Source of the DNA: Actinomycetes bacterium | Lineage (GTDB): Bacteria; Actinomycetota; Acidimicrobiia; Acidimicrobiales; CADCSY01 | Assembly: GCA_025464025.1 (NCBI GenBank) | Contig: JAODBP010000100.1 | Coordinates: 1-31,505 of the forward strand | Length of the DNA stretch: 31,505 bases | Direction: 5' to 3' | In this document: positions 7,295-14,238 of the stretch, in pieces | How the letters are laid out: the number at the start of each line of letters is the position of its first letter | Numbering within the stretch: the stretch's first letter is position 1 | Notes under the pieces: generated by a model | Seen by the model: only the letters and a program-made list of their open reading frames with translations | Told to the model about the DNA's origin: nothing | Database searches by the model: none | Position numbers and translations under genes: made by a program

Positions 7295-9457
7295 GTGATC
7301 GAGGTACGACCGACCTTCTGCCGGATCTGCAACAAGCTGTGCCCGATCGAGGCACACGTCGAGGACGGCCGGCTCGTCAAGGTCACGGGTGACAAGGCCA
7401 ACCCGATCTACGACGGCTACACGTGCGTCAAGGGCCGAGAGATGCCCACCTTCGTCAACAGCCCCGACCGGTTCCTGCGCAGCCAGCGTCGACGGCCCGA
7501 CGGGGCGCTCGAGCCCATCCCGGTGGCGCAGGCCATGGACGAGATCGCCGAGCAGCTGCGCCGGATCATCGACGAGCACGGCCCCCGCGCCGTGGCGGCC
7601 TACACCGGCACGCAGTCGCAGAACCCTGCGGCGATCCCGATGCTCACGTCGTTGCTGCGCGGGATCGGCTCCCCCATGCAGTTCGCGGCCCTCACGGTCG
7701 ACAAGCCGGGCCGCACGCTGGCGTGGACGATGCTCGGCCGGTGGATGGCGCCCCACCAGAACTTCCACGATCCGAAGGTGGCGCTGATGATCGGGATCAA
7801 CCCGTTCGTCAACGGCCTGGGTGGCGTCCCCCAGGGCCCGCCGGGCAAGTGGCTGTCGGACCGGCTGGCCGACGGGATGGACCTCATCGTCATCGACCCC
7901 CGGCGCAGCGACATCGCCAAGCGGGCGACGATCTTCCTCCAGCCCCGTCCGGGCCACGACATCCCGCTCCTGGCCGCGATGCTCAACGTGATCCTGCGCG
8001 AGGCTCGCCACGACGCCGCCTTCGTCGCCGAGCACGTGCGCGGCCTCGATGCCCTGGCCGAGGTCGTCGGCGCCTTCGACCCGACCGAGGTGGCGCGCCG
8101 CGCCGATGTCGACGCCGACGACCTCGTCACCGCCGCCCGGCGCTTCGCCGACGCCGGCCGGGGCTACGTGGTCGCCGGCACCGGCCCCCACATGGCGGCC
8201 TCGGGCACGGTCCTGGAGTACCTCGCGCTCTGCCTCGACACCGTCTGCGGCCACTGGATGCGGGCCGGCGAGGAGGTGCGCACGGCCGGCGTCCTCGTGG
8301 CCCCGTTGCAACCGAAGGAGCAGGCGGCCGACCCACAGCCGGCGTACGGCTACGGCGAGCGGTCGAGGGTGCGCGGCCTCGGCATGGGCGCGGCCGGCAT
8401 GCCCAGCGCGACCCTCGCCGACGAGATCCTCCTCGACGGCCCTGGTCGGGTGCGGGCGCTCATCACCTGCGGGGGCAACCCGGTCGTGGCCATCCCCGAC
8501 CAGCGCAAGACCATCGAGGCGATGCGGTCGCTCGACCTCCTCGTGGCGGTCGACCCATGGCCGTCCCAGACGGCGGAGCACGCCACCTACGTCATCGCCC
8601 CGAAGCTGCCCCTGGAGATGTCGGCCACGACCCAGAAGGTGGAGGGGGTCATGCGGTCGACCTACGCCACGGCCTACGGCTATCTCGACGACTACGCCCA
8701 GCACACCGGCCCCGTGGTCGACCCGCCGCCCGGCGCCGAGGTCATCGAGGACTGGGAGCTCTTCTACGGCCTCGGCCAGCGACTCGGGATCGACCTCTCG
8801 CTGTCGACGACCGGGGGCGGGACGGTGGCGCTCGACATGACGACGGCGCCGACGCCGGACGAGCTGCTGGCCATCATGTGCACCGGCTCGCGGGTCCCGC
8901 TCGAGGAGGTGCGGCGCCACCCGCACGGCGCGCTGTTCCCCGCCGACCCGCCCATCGTCGTCGCACCCAAGGACGAGGGCTGGGAGGGCCGGCTCGACGT
9001 CGGCAACGAGGACATGCTCACCGACCTGCGCACCGCCGCCGGCCCCTCGACGGCAGTCGACGGTGACCTCCCGTTCCGCCTCCTGGTCCGGCGGATGATG
9101 CACGTGGTGAACTCGTCGTACAACACCGGCACGGCGCACGGCTACCGCAACCCGGCGTTCCTGCACCCCGACGACCTGGTCGCCATCGGGGCCGAGCCGG
9201 GCGACATCGTCACCATCCGCTCGGCCCACGACTCGGTGCCCGCGGTGGCCGCCGCCGACGCCAGCCTGCGCCGCGGGACCGTCTCGATCGCCTTCGGCTT
9301 CGGCCGGGGCCCCGAGCACGACCACCTGGTCCGGGAGATCGGCAGCAACGTCGGCCGCCTGCTGCGCAACGACGACGACTTCGAGCGCTACTCCGGCCAA
9401 CCGCGGCAGAGCAACGTCCCGGTCGCCGTGTGCCTGGCGGGGCCCGCACCGTCCTGA
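7295..9457 (+). CDS. Molybdopterin-dependent oxidoreductase (formate dehydrogenase/DMSO reductase superfamily)
   Basis: A 720-residue cytoplasmic enzyme (no Tat signal) of the bis-molybdopterin family. The N-terminus holds a 4Fe-4S site, C9-x2-C12-x3-C16-x27-C44, followed by V-K-G. The molybdopterin domain runs to about 570, with A-Y-T-G-T-Q-S (102-108) and I-D-P-R-R-S-D-I-A. The C-terminal molydopterin-dinucleotide-binding barrel (about 595-715) includes N-T-G-T-A-H-G-Y-R-N-P and H-P-D-D-L. Where formate dehydrogenase H has selenocysteine (C-C-A-R-V-U) this protein reads K-P-G-R-T-L, so the usual protein ligand to molybdenum appears to be Leu142. The GTG start is set by AGGAG six bases upstream. 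It probably forms an operon with the two methyltransferases. The reaction is unknown; no small electron-transfer subunit is adjacent. Confidence 0.85.
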   Translation: MIEVRPTFCRICNKLCPIEAHVEDGRLVKVTGDKANPIYDGYTCVKGREMPTFVNSPDRFLRSQRRRPDGALEPIPVAQAMDEIAEQLRRIIDEHGPRAVAAYTGTQSQNPAAIPMLTSLLRGIGSPMQFAALTVDKPGRTLAWTMLGRWMAPHQNFHDPKVALMIGINPFVNGLGGVPQGPPGKWLSDRLADGMDLIVIDPRRSDIAKRATIFLQPRPGHDIPLLAAMLNVILREARHDAAFVAEHVRGLDALAEVVGAFDPTEVARRADVDADDLVTAARRFADAGRGYVVAGTGPHMAASGTVLEYLALCLDTVCGHWMRAGEEVRTAGVLVAPLQPKEQAADPQPAYGYGERSRVRGLGMGAAGMPSATLADEILLDGPGRVRALITCGGNPVVAIPDQRKTIEAMRSLDLLVAVDPWPSQTAEHATYVIAPKLPLEMSATTQKVEGVMRSTYATAYGYLDDYAQHTGPVVDPPPGAEVIEDWELFYGLGQRLGIDLSLSTTGGGTVALDMTTAPTPDELLAIMCTGSRVPLEEVRRHPHGALFPADPPIVVAPKDEGWEGRLDVGNEDMLTDLRTAAGPSTAVDGDLPFRLLVRRMMHVVNSSYNTGTAHGYRNPAFLHPDDLVAIGAEPGDIVTIRSAHDSVPAVAAADASLRRGTVSIAFGFGRGPEHDHLVREIGSNVGRLLRNDDDFERYSGQPRQSNVPVAVCLAGPAPS

Positions 9458-9479
9458 GGGGCGGTCCGGGCCCGGAGGT

Positions 9480-10670
9480 TCAGGCCCAGAGCCGCTTGGT
9501 CGCGATCGCCGCGCCCTCCGACAGGGAGCGCAGCTTCCACCACACGACCTCGGGATCGACGAAGCCACCGGAGGCGAAGGTCGAGAAGCCGCAGTCGGTG
9601 GCGGCGATGACCCGCTCCCGGCCGACGACGCGGGCGTAGCGCTCGATCCGGTCGGCGACGACCTCGGGGTGCTCCAGGTAGTTCGTCGTCGTGTCGATGC
9701 AGCCGGGCACGATGACCTTGTCCTCGGGCAGCACCACGTCCTCCCACATGCGCCACTCGTGCTCGTGCTGGGGGTTCGCCGCCTCGACCAGCAGGCCGGC
9801 CGGGCGGGCCTTCAGCACGATGTCGATCACGTCGCGCAGCGGCACGTCGAGGTGGTGGGGGCCCGCGTAGTTGCCCCAGCACACGTGCATCCGCATCTGC
9901 TGCGGGTCGATGTTCCGGACGGCGTGGTTCAGGGCCTCGACGTTGATCTCGGCCCACCGCCGGAAGTCCTCCAGCGGACCGTCGACGAAGTCCACCGCCG
10001 CCGACGTGTCGGCTTCCCCGGCCACATCGTGGAACGCCTTGGTGTGCCGGACCATGGCGAGGTCGGGGCAGTCGACCTGGAGGATGAGCCCGGCCTCGAC
10101 GATCGCCTCGTACTCCGTGCGCATGGCATCGGCGAGGGCGAAGACGAACGCCTCGTGCGTCTCGTAGTGGAGGTTGCCGAGGAACGCCGAGATCACGCCG
10201 GGCGACGCGGCGCTGGCGAAGGCCTCCTCGGCGCCCGCCGCCTCGGCGGCGTCGACGAGCAGCCGGATCTCCTCCTCGAGCGCCTCGTGCCCGACGAAGG
10301 TGACCGGGCCGATGCACGTCGGCGTGGCCAGCTTGAAGCTGTTCCGCCACGCCTCCTCCATGCTCGGCACCTCGAGCGGGTCGGCCGGCGTCGACGGGTA
10401 GTGCTTCCCGCCGAAGCCGGTGAGCCGGTCCTTGACGTAGGTCGAGTAGCCGAACTTGCCCATCTCGCCGTCGTTGACGACGTCGACGCCGGCAGCCACC
10501 TGCTTGCGGACGACGTCCGCCGTGCCCTCTCGGACCAGCTCGACCATCCGCTCGGCGTCCCCGTCCTCCAGCGAACCCGAGTCGAAGCGCCGGAGGAGCC
10601 TCGCGAGGTCGCGGCCGCGCGGCAGGCTGCCCACGTGGCTCGTCAGGATGCGGTCTTCACTGCGTCGCAC
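9480..10670 (-). CDS. MetE C-terminal-like / epoxyalkane:CoM transferase-like zinc protein
   Basis: A 396-residue TIM-barrel protein of the cobalamin-independent methionine synthase (MetE) C-terminal family, which also includes epoxyalkane:coenzyme M transferase. It lacks the MetE N-terminal half. The zinc-ligand pattern is visible as H262-V-C264 and C360 (T-D-C-G-F-S), and the N-terminus has the usual T-S-H-V-G-S-L-P-R. These enzymes activate a thiol on zinc for alkyl transfer, to homocysteine or to an epoxide. The GTG start has AAGGAG seven bases upstream. It lies 33 bp after a P450 gene in one operon, which makes thiol attack on a P450 product, such as an epoxide, an attractive but unproven role. 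A core methionine synthase role is less likely in this setting. Confidence 0.75.
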   Translation of the reverse strand: MRRSEDRILTSHVGSLPRGRDLARLLRRFDSGSLEDGDAERMVELVREGTADVVRKQVAAGVDVVNDGEMGKFGYSTYVKDRLTGFGGKHYPSTPADPLEVPSMEEAWRNSFKLATPTCIGPVTFVGHEALEEEIRLLVDAAEAAGAEEAFASAASPGVISAFLGNLHYETHEAFVFALADAMRTEYEAIVEAGLILQVDCPDLAMVRHTKAFHDVAGEADTSAAVDFVDGPLEDFRRWAEINVEALNHAVRNIDPQQMRMHVCWGNYAGPHHLDVPLRDVIDIVLKARPAGLLVEAANPQHEHEWRMWEDVVLPEDKVIVPGCIDTTTNYLEHPEVVADRIERYARVVGRERVIAATDCGFSTFASGGFVDPEVVWWKLRSLSEGAAIATKRLWA

Positions 10671-10703
10671 GCGCTGCTCCTTGGGGTCGGCCGGCGGCGA
10701 GGG

Positions 10704-12023
10704 CTAGTCGCCCTGCGGGTTCCAGTTCGTGACGAGGACCGGGTACTTCGTGTAGCGGGGGATCTGCTCGATCCAGAACTTGTCGGGGTTGAGCTTCAGG
10801 CCCTCGGGCTCGCCGTCGGGGTCGGGCTTGACGCCGGCGAGGAACAGCTTCTGCAGCAGCCCGATGTGGGCCCCGCCCTTGCCCTCGGTTCCGAGCACGA
10901 GGCGGAGGCCCAGGCACTGGTGGATGCCGGTGCCGAACCCCACGCCGTAGCGCTGCAGGCCGGACACGGTCGGGGAGGGCCGGTACGGGTTGAACTCGTT
11001 GGCGTCGTCGCCGAACACGGAGGTGTCGCGGTTGGCCGCCACCCACTCGATGTGGAGCTCCTGGCCCTTCGTGAGCTCGGTGCCGGCGATCTCGCAGTCG
11101 GTCGCGGCGACGCGGGTCGTGAACGGTGAGAACGGGGCCCGGAGGCGAACGGTCTCCTGCAGGGCGTCGAGCAGGAACATCAGGTCGGTCCGGCGCTCGT
11201 AGTCCTCGGGGTGCTTCTCGAACCAGTCCTGGAGGAACCCGACCGTCTGGATGATCGACTGGGTGCTCGTGCCGACCGATGCCGCCAGGAGCAGCGTCGA
11301 CTCGATGATCGCGGTGTCCTCGTCGGCGTAGGCCGGGTCGGCGCCCTCGACGACGAAGCGCATCCAGTTCACCGGCACGTCTGCCTCGTCACGGGTGCCG
11401 GCCGCGACCTCGGCGAGCATCTCCTCCATGCGGGCCCGACCGGGTCGGAAGAACTCGTCGCGGTAGCGGGCCTTCGCCTCGACCGCCTTCTCGAGGATCA
11501 CCTCGCGGTCCTCGAGGAAGCCGGAGCTGGTCCCGGCGGCCAGCGGGCCGGCGCACGAGCGCAGCCGGGCCAACCCCTCCTCGGTGTCGATGCCCGCGAG
11601 GCCGATGAGCTTGGCCGTCAGGTGGAGGAAGATCCGCTCGAGGAACTCGACGAGGTCCATGTGGCGGACGCCGTCGGCATCCGGCTCGCTGGCCACGCGC
11701 TCGAACATGACGTCGGCGGCCGGGAGCAGGATCTCCTCCCGGATGGTCGTGACCTCGTCGGGCTGCACCAGCTGGTTCAGCAGCTTCCGGCGGTTCTTGT
11801 GGCGGTCGCCGTCGAGGTACATGATCGAGTCGTAGAGGAACTCGCGGATGTTGAGCTCGCCGTTCACCGGGTCGACGGCGGCCGCCGCGAACGCATCGGG
11901 GATGTTGGCGATGTGCTTGGAGCGGACGATCTTCAGGACGTCGTCCATCTTCCGCACGTTGTGGACCGGGCACTCGCCCGGGCTCAAAAGGACGATGTCG
12001 CCCTCAGGGTGACCGTTCTCCAC
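10704..12023 (-). CDS. Cytochrome P450
   Basis: A 439-residue soluble bacterial P450 with no membrane anchor. The K-helix E-T-V-R is at 290-293, and the heme loop F-G-T-G-I-H-Q-C-L-G has the Cys thiolate ligand at about 370. The I-helix reads A-A-S-V-G-T-S where most P450s have A-G-x-(D/E)-T-T, so the acidic member of the acid-alcohol pair is Gly251 here. That is odd for a standard monooxygenase. The GTG start has GAGGAG about six bases upstream; it heads a two-gene operon with the MetE-like gene. It needs electrons, and the Rieske ferredoxin at 17466-17774 and the reductase at 29911-31149 are candidates (inference). The substrate is unknown. Confidence 0.92.
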   Translation of the reverse strand: MENGHPEGDIVLLSPGECPVHNVRKMDDVLKIVRSKHIANIPDAFAAAAVDPVNGELNIREFLYDSIMYLDGDRHKNRRKLLNQLVQPDEVTTIREEILLPAADVMFERVASEPDADGVRHMDLVEFLERIFLHLTAKLIGLAGIDTEEGLARLRSCAGPLAAGTSSGFLEDREVILEKAVEAKARYRDEFFRPGRARMEEMLAEVAAGTRDEADVPVNWMRFVVEGADPAYADEDTAIIESTLLLAASVGTSTQSIIQTVGFLQDWFEKHPEDYERRTDLMFLLDALQETVRLRAPFSPFTTRVAATDCEIAGTELTKGQELHIEWVAANRDTSVFGDDANEFNPYRPSPTVSGLQRYGVGFGTGIHQCLGLRLVLGTEGKGGAHIGLLQKLFLAGVKPDPDGEPEGLKLNPDKFWIEQIPRYTKYPVLVTNWNPQGD

Positions 12024-12067
12024 GACGGGCTCCTCTCCGATTTCCGAATGTCACGAACACGGATTCG

Positions 12068-12096
12068 AGATATGGGGAACACCGACACGCGGACAA
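12068..12096 (-). promoter_or_regulatory. Candidate promoter of the P450 operon
   Basis: Minus strand: TTGTCC (12091-12096), a 17-base spacer, then ATATCT (12068-12073). The -35 fits reasonably and the -10 weakly. It would give a leader of roughly 40 nt. A loose inverted repeat CGAAT-N14-ATTCG lies between it and the gene. Confidence 0.3.
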
Positions 12097-12151
12097 TCTC
12101 CGGTCATATCCCCCCTCGCCCCTCCATCCTTGCCCTTCGACCCGCATCCCG

Positions 12152-12167
12152 TCAACATGGAAGTTGA
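12152..12167. promoter_or_regulatory. Operator-like inverted repeat TCAAC-N6-GTTGA
   Basis: Perfect 5-6-5 repeat, 36 bp before the ATG of the Cat1-like gene and 128 bp before the divergent P450 gene, so it could control either or both. Confidence 0.65.
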
Positions 12168-12203
12168 AAGCCTGACGGCGATGCCCGAGAACCTGGAGCG
12201 CGG

Positions 12204-13463
12204 ATGAGCACGAACGTGGGGACGAGCCCACCCCTGGCGGCCGATCTGAGGCCGGGCGACGTGCTCGTGCCGGGGCAGTCGACCGCGGAGCCCACGGCGT
12301 TGCTGGAGGCGCTCCTCCCTGCCCTCGATCGCCTCGAGGGCATCCGGATGCTGTGCGGGATGAGCATGTCCGACGTCTTCCAGCGGGTGCCCGACCACGT
12401 GGCGATGGCGACCCACGCCGGCGGCATCGGCGGCAACGCCCCGCTGGTGATGTCCGGCCGGATGGAGGTCCTGGCCTGCCACATGTCGGAGCTGGCCTGG
12501 ATGGTCACCGACGGGCCGTGGCGGCCCGACGTGGCGCTCGTCCTCGTCAGCCCGCCCGACGCCGACGGGATGTGCAGCATGGGCGCGGGGTGCGACTACC
12601 TGTGGCACGCGGTGTCCGCGGCGCGCGTCGTGCTCGCCGAGATCAACGAGAACGTGCCCCGGATCGCCGGCGACACCGGCGTGCCGCTCGATCGGCTCGA
12701 CGGGTGGGTCTGCAGCGACCGACCGCTCGCCGAGTACCCGCTGGCCGAGCCGACCTCGCTCGAGCTCGAGATCGCCGCCACCGTCGCCGGGTACGTCCCC
12801 GACGGCGCCTGCCTGCAGCTCGGGATCGGACGTCTGGCCGAGGCTGTCATGCGGGCCGTCGCCGGCCGGCGCGACCTCGGCATCCACAGCGGCATGGTCG
12901 GCGACACCCTGCTGGAGATGGTGCGCGAGGGCATCGTGACCAACGCCCGCAAGCCCATCGACACCGGCCTGAGCGTCGCCGGGTCGCTGCTCGGCACGGC
13001 CCGGTGCCACGCCCTGGCCGCCGCCGACCCGACCTTGCGGCTCCGCAGCGTCGGGTACCTCCAGGACCCGACCACCCTGGCCGCGGTGGACGACCTGATC
13101 GCCGTCAACTCGGCGCTCGAGGTCGACCTCTTCGGTCAGGTCAACGCCGAGGTCGCCGGCGGCCGCTACCTCGGTTCGATCGGCGGGCAGGTCGACTTCC
13201 TCCGGGGCGCGGCCCGCTCCCGCGGCGGGCGGTCGTTCATCGCTCTCCCGGCGACGGCCAGCCGCGGGACCGCGTCGCGGATCGTCCCGACGGTGCACCC
13301 GGTGACGACGCCCCGCAGCGACGTCGACGTCGTCGTGACCGAGTTCGGCGCGGCCGAGCTGCGGGGCATCACCGTGTCGGAGCGAGCCCGGCGCCTGGTC
13401 GAGATCGCCGCGCCGCAGTTCCGCGACGAGCTCCGAGCCGCGGCCCGGAGCATGGGCGTGTAG
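12204..13463 (+). CDS. Acetyl-CoA hydrolase/transferase family protein (Cat1/4-hydroxybutyrate CoA-transferase-like)
   Basis: A 419-residue member of the class I CoA-transferase family related to acetyl-CoA hydrolase and 4-hydroxybutyrate CoA-transferase, which move CoA between carboxylic acids. The C-terminal half is typical: the I-H-S-x-M-x-x-D-x-L segment (about 231), V-T-N-A-R-K, L-R-S-V-x-Y, V-D-L-x-G-Q-V-N-A-E and G-G-Q-V-D-F-L-R-G-A. In transferases of this family I recall that the I-H-S/T segment continues E-M and supplies the Glu that forms the glutamyl-CoA intermediate; here it is G-M. The protein may be a hydrolase or have another chemistry. ATG with GGAG about six bases upstream. 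A TCAAC-N6-GTTGA repeat precedes it. Its stop abuts the stop of the convergent hydratase with no base between. Confidence 0.82.
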   Translation: MSTNVGTSPPLAADLRPGDVLVPGQSTAEPTALLEALLPALDRLEGIRMLCGMSMSDVFQRVPDHVAMATHAGGIGGNAPLVMSGRMEVLACHMSELAWMVTDGPWRPDVALVLVSPPDADGMCSMGAGCDYLWHAVSAARVVLAEINENVPRIAGDTGVPLDRLDGWVCSDRPLAEYPLAEPTSLELEIAATVAGYVPDGACLQLGIGRLAEAVMRAVAGRRDLGIHSGMVGDTLLEMVREGIVTNARKPIDTGLSVAGSLLGTARCHALAAADPTLRLRSVGYLQDPTTLAAVDDLIAVNSALEVDLFGQVNAEVAGGRYLGSIGGQVDFLRGAARSRGGRSFIALPATASRGTASRIVPTVHPVTTPRSDVDVVVTEFGAAELRGITVSERARRLVEIAAPQFRDELRAAARSMGV

Positions 13464-14216
13464 TCAGTCGCGCGCCCAGGCCGGCGGGCGCTTCTCGGCG
13501 AAGGCCCGCAGGCCTTCGACCGACGCCGCTGACCCGATCAGGGAAGCCGAGAGCGCGGTGGCCCGCCGGAAGCCGTCTGCCACGTCGTAGCCGGCCAGCT
13601 CGCGGATGAAGGCCTTCGTCTGGACCAGCGACCCGGGCTCGCCGAGCCGGAGGGCATCGGTGACCTCGGCGGTCGCGGCGGCGAGGTCGTCGTCGCCGGT
13701 GACGGTCGTGACCAGGCCCGAGGCCAGCGCGGCCTCGGCGGAGAACACCTCGGCGGTCAGGAAGTAGCGGCTCACCGACCGGGGTGTCATCCGCTCGACG
13801 CACGGCACCGCCACCATCGTCGGCACCAGGCCGAGCCGCACCTCGGAGAAGCAGAACGTCGCCCGCGAGACCGCGACCGCGACGTCGGCGACGGCCACCA
13901 GGCCGATGCCACCGCCGCGGACGTGGCCGTTCACCGCGGTGACGACCGGCTTGGGGAACGACCAGAGGTCGGTCAGGAGCTGGCCGACGGCGCCGGCGTA
14001 CTCGTCGATCGGGCCGCTGAGATCGGCCCCCGAGCAGAACGTCGTGCCCGCCGCGGTGAGGACGACGGCCCGGGCCTCGTCGGAGCCGGCGATCTCGGCG
14101 AGCAGGGACCGAAGATCCTCGAGCAGCCCGATGGAGAGGGCGTTGCGGTTCGCCGGCGAATCGATGGTGATCGTGGCGATGCCACGCTCGGTGTGGTGGC
14201 TGACCAGGCTGCTCAA
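13464..14216 (-). CDS. Enoyl-CoA hydratase/isomerase family protein
   Basis: A 250-residue crotonase-fold protein acting on acyl-CoA thioesters. Oxyanion-hole segments are visible: C-S-G-A-D-L (about 61-66) and G-G-G-I-G-L (about 101-106). Of the two catalytic Glu positions of classical enoyl-CoA hydratase, the first is present (S-E-V-R-L-G); the second falls in a Y-F-L-T-A-E stretch and seems absent, so isomerase, hydrolase or other crotonase chemistry is possible. The likely start is TTG, supported by GAGGA eight bases upstream and by the normal N-terminal length. It is the last gene of the run ACAD-Rieske-SDR-CoxL-ECH, 22 bp after the CoxL-like gene. Confidence 0.85.
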   Translation of the reverse strand: MSSLVSHHTERGIATITIDSPANRNALSIGLLEDLRSLLAEIAGSDEARAVVLTAAGTTFCSGADLSGPIDEYAGAVGQLLTDLWSFPKPVVTAVNGHVRGGGIGLVAVADVAVAVSRATFCFSEVRLGLVPTMVAVPCVERMTPRSVSRYFLTAEVFSAEAALASGLVTTVTGDDDLAAATAEVTDALRLGEPGSLVQTKAFIRELAGYDVADGFRRATALSASLIGSAASVEGLRAFAEKRPPAWARD

Positions 14217-14238
14217 GGGATCCGTCCTCGTCGTGGGT

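Noticed and set aside
9465..9476. 12-bp palindrome TCCGGGCCCGGA between convergent stops
   Set aside because: Short and GC-only; such palindromes are expected by chance at this base composition, so it is not called a terminator.
6080..9568. Open frame of over 1100 codons on the minus strand opposite the methyltransferase and molybdopterin genes
   Set aside because: It lies antisense to well-supported genes, has a low-complexity composition rich in R, G, A, V and D typical of GC-rich shadow frames, and shows no recognisable domain.
12048..12066. CGAAT-N14-ATTCG repeat before the P450 gene
   Set aside because: Arms of five bases with a long spacer and no second copy found in the window.
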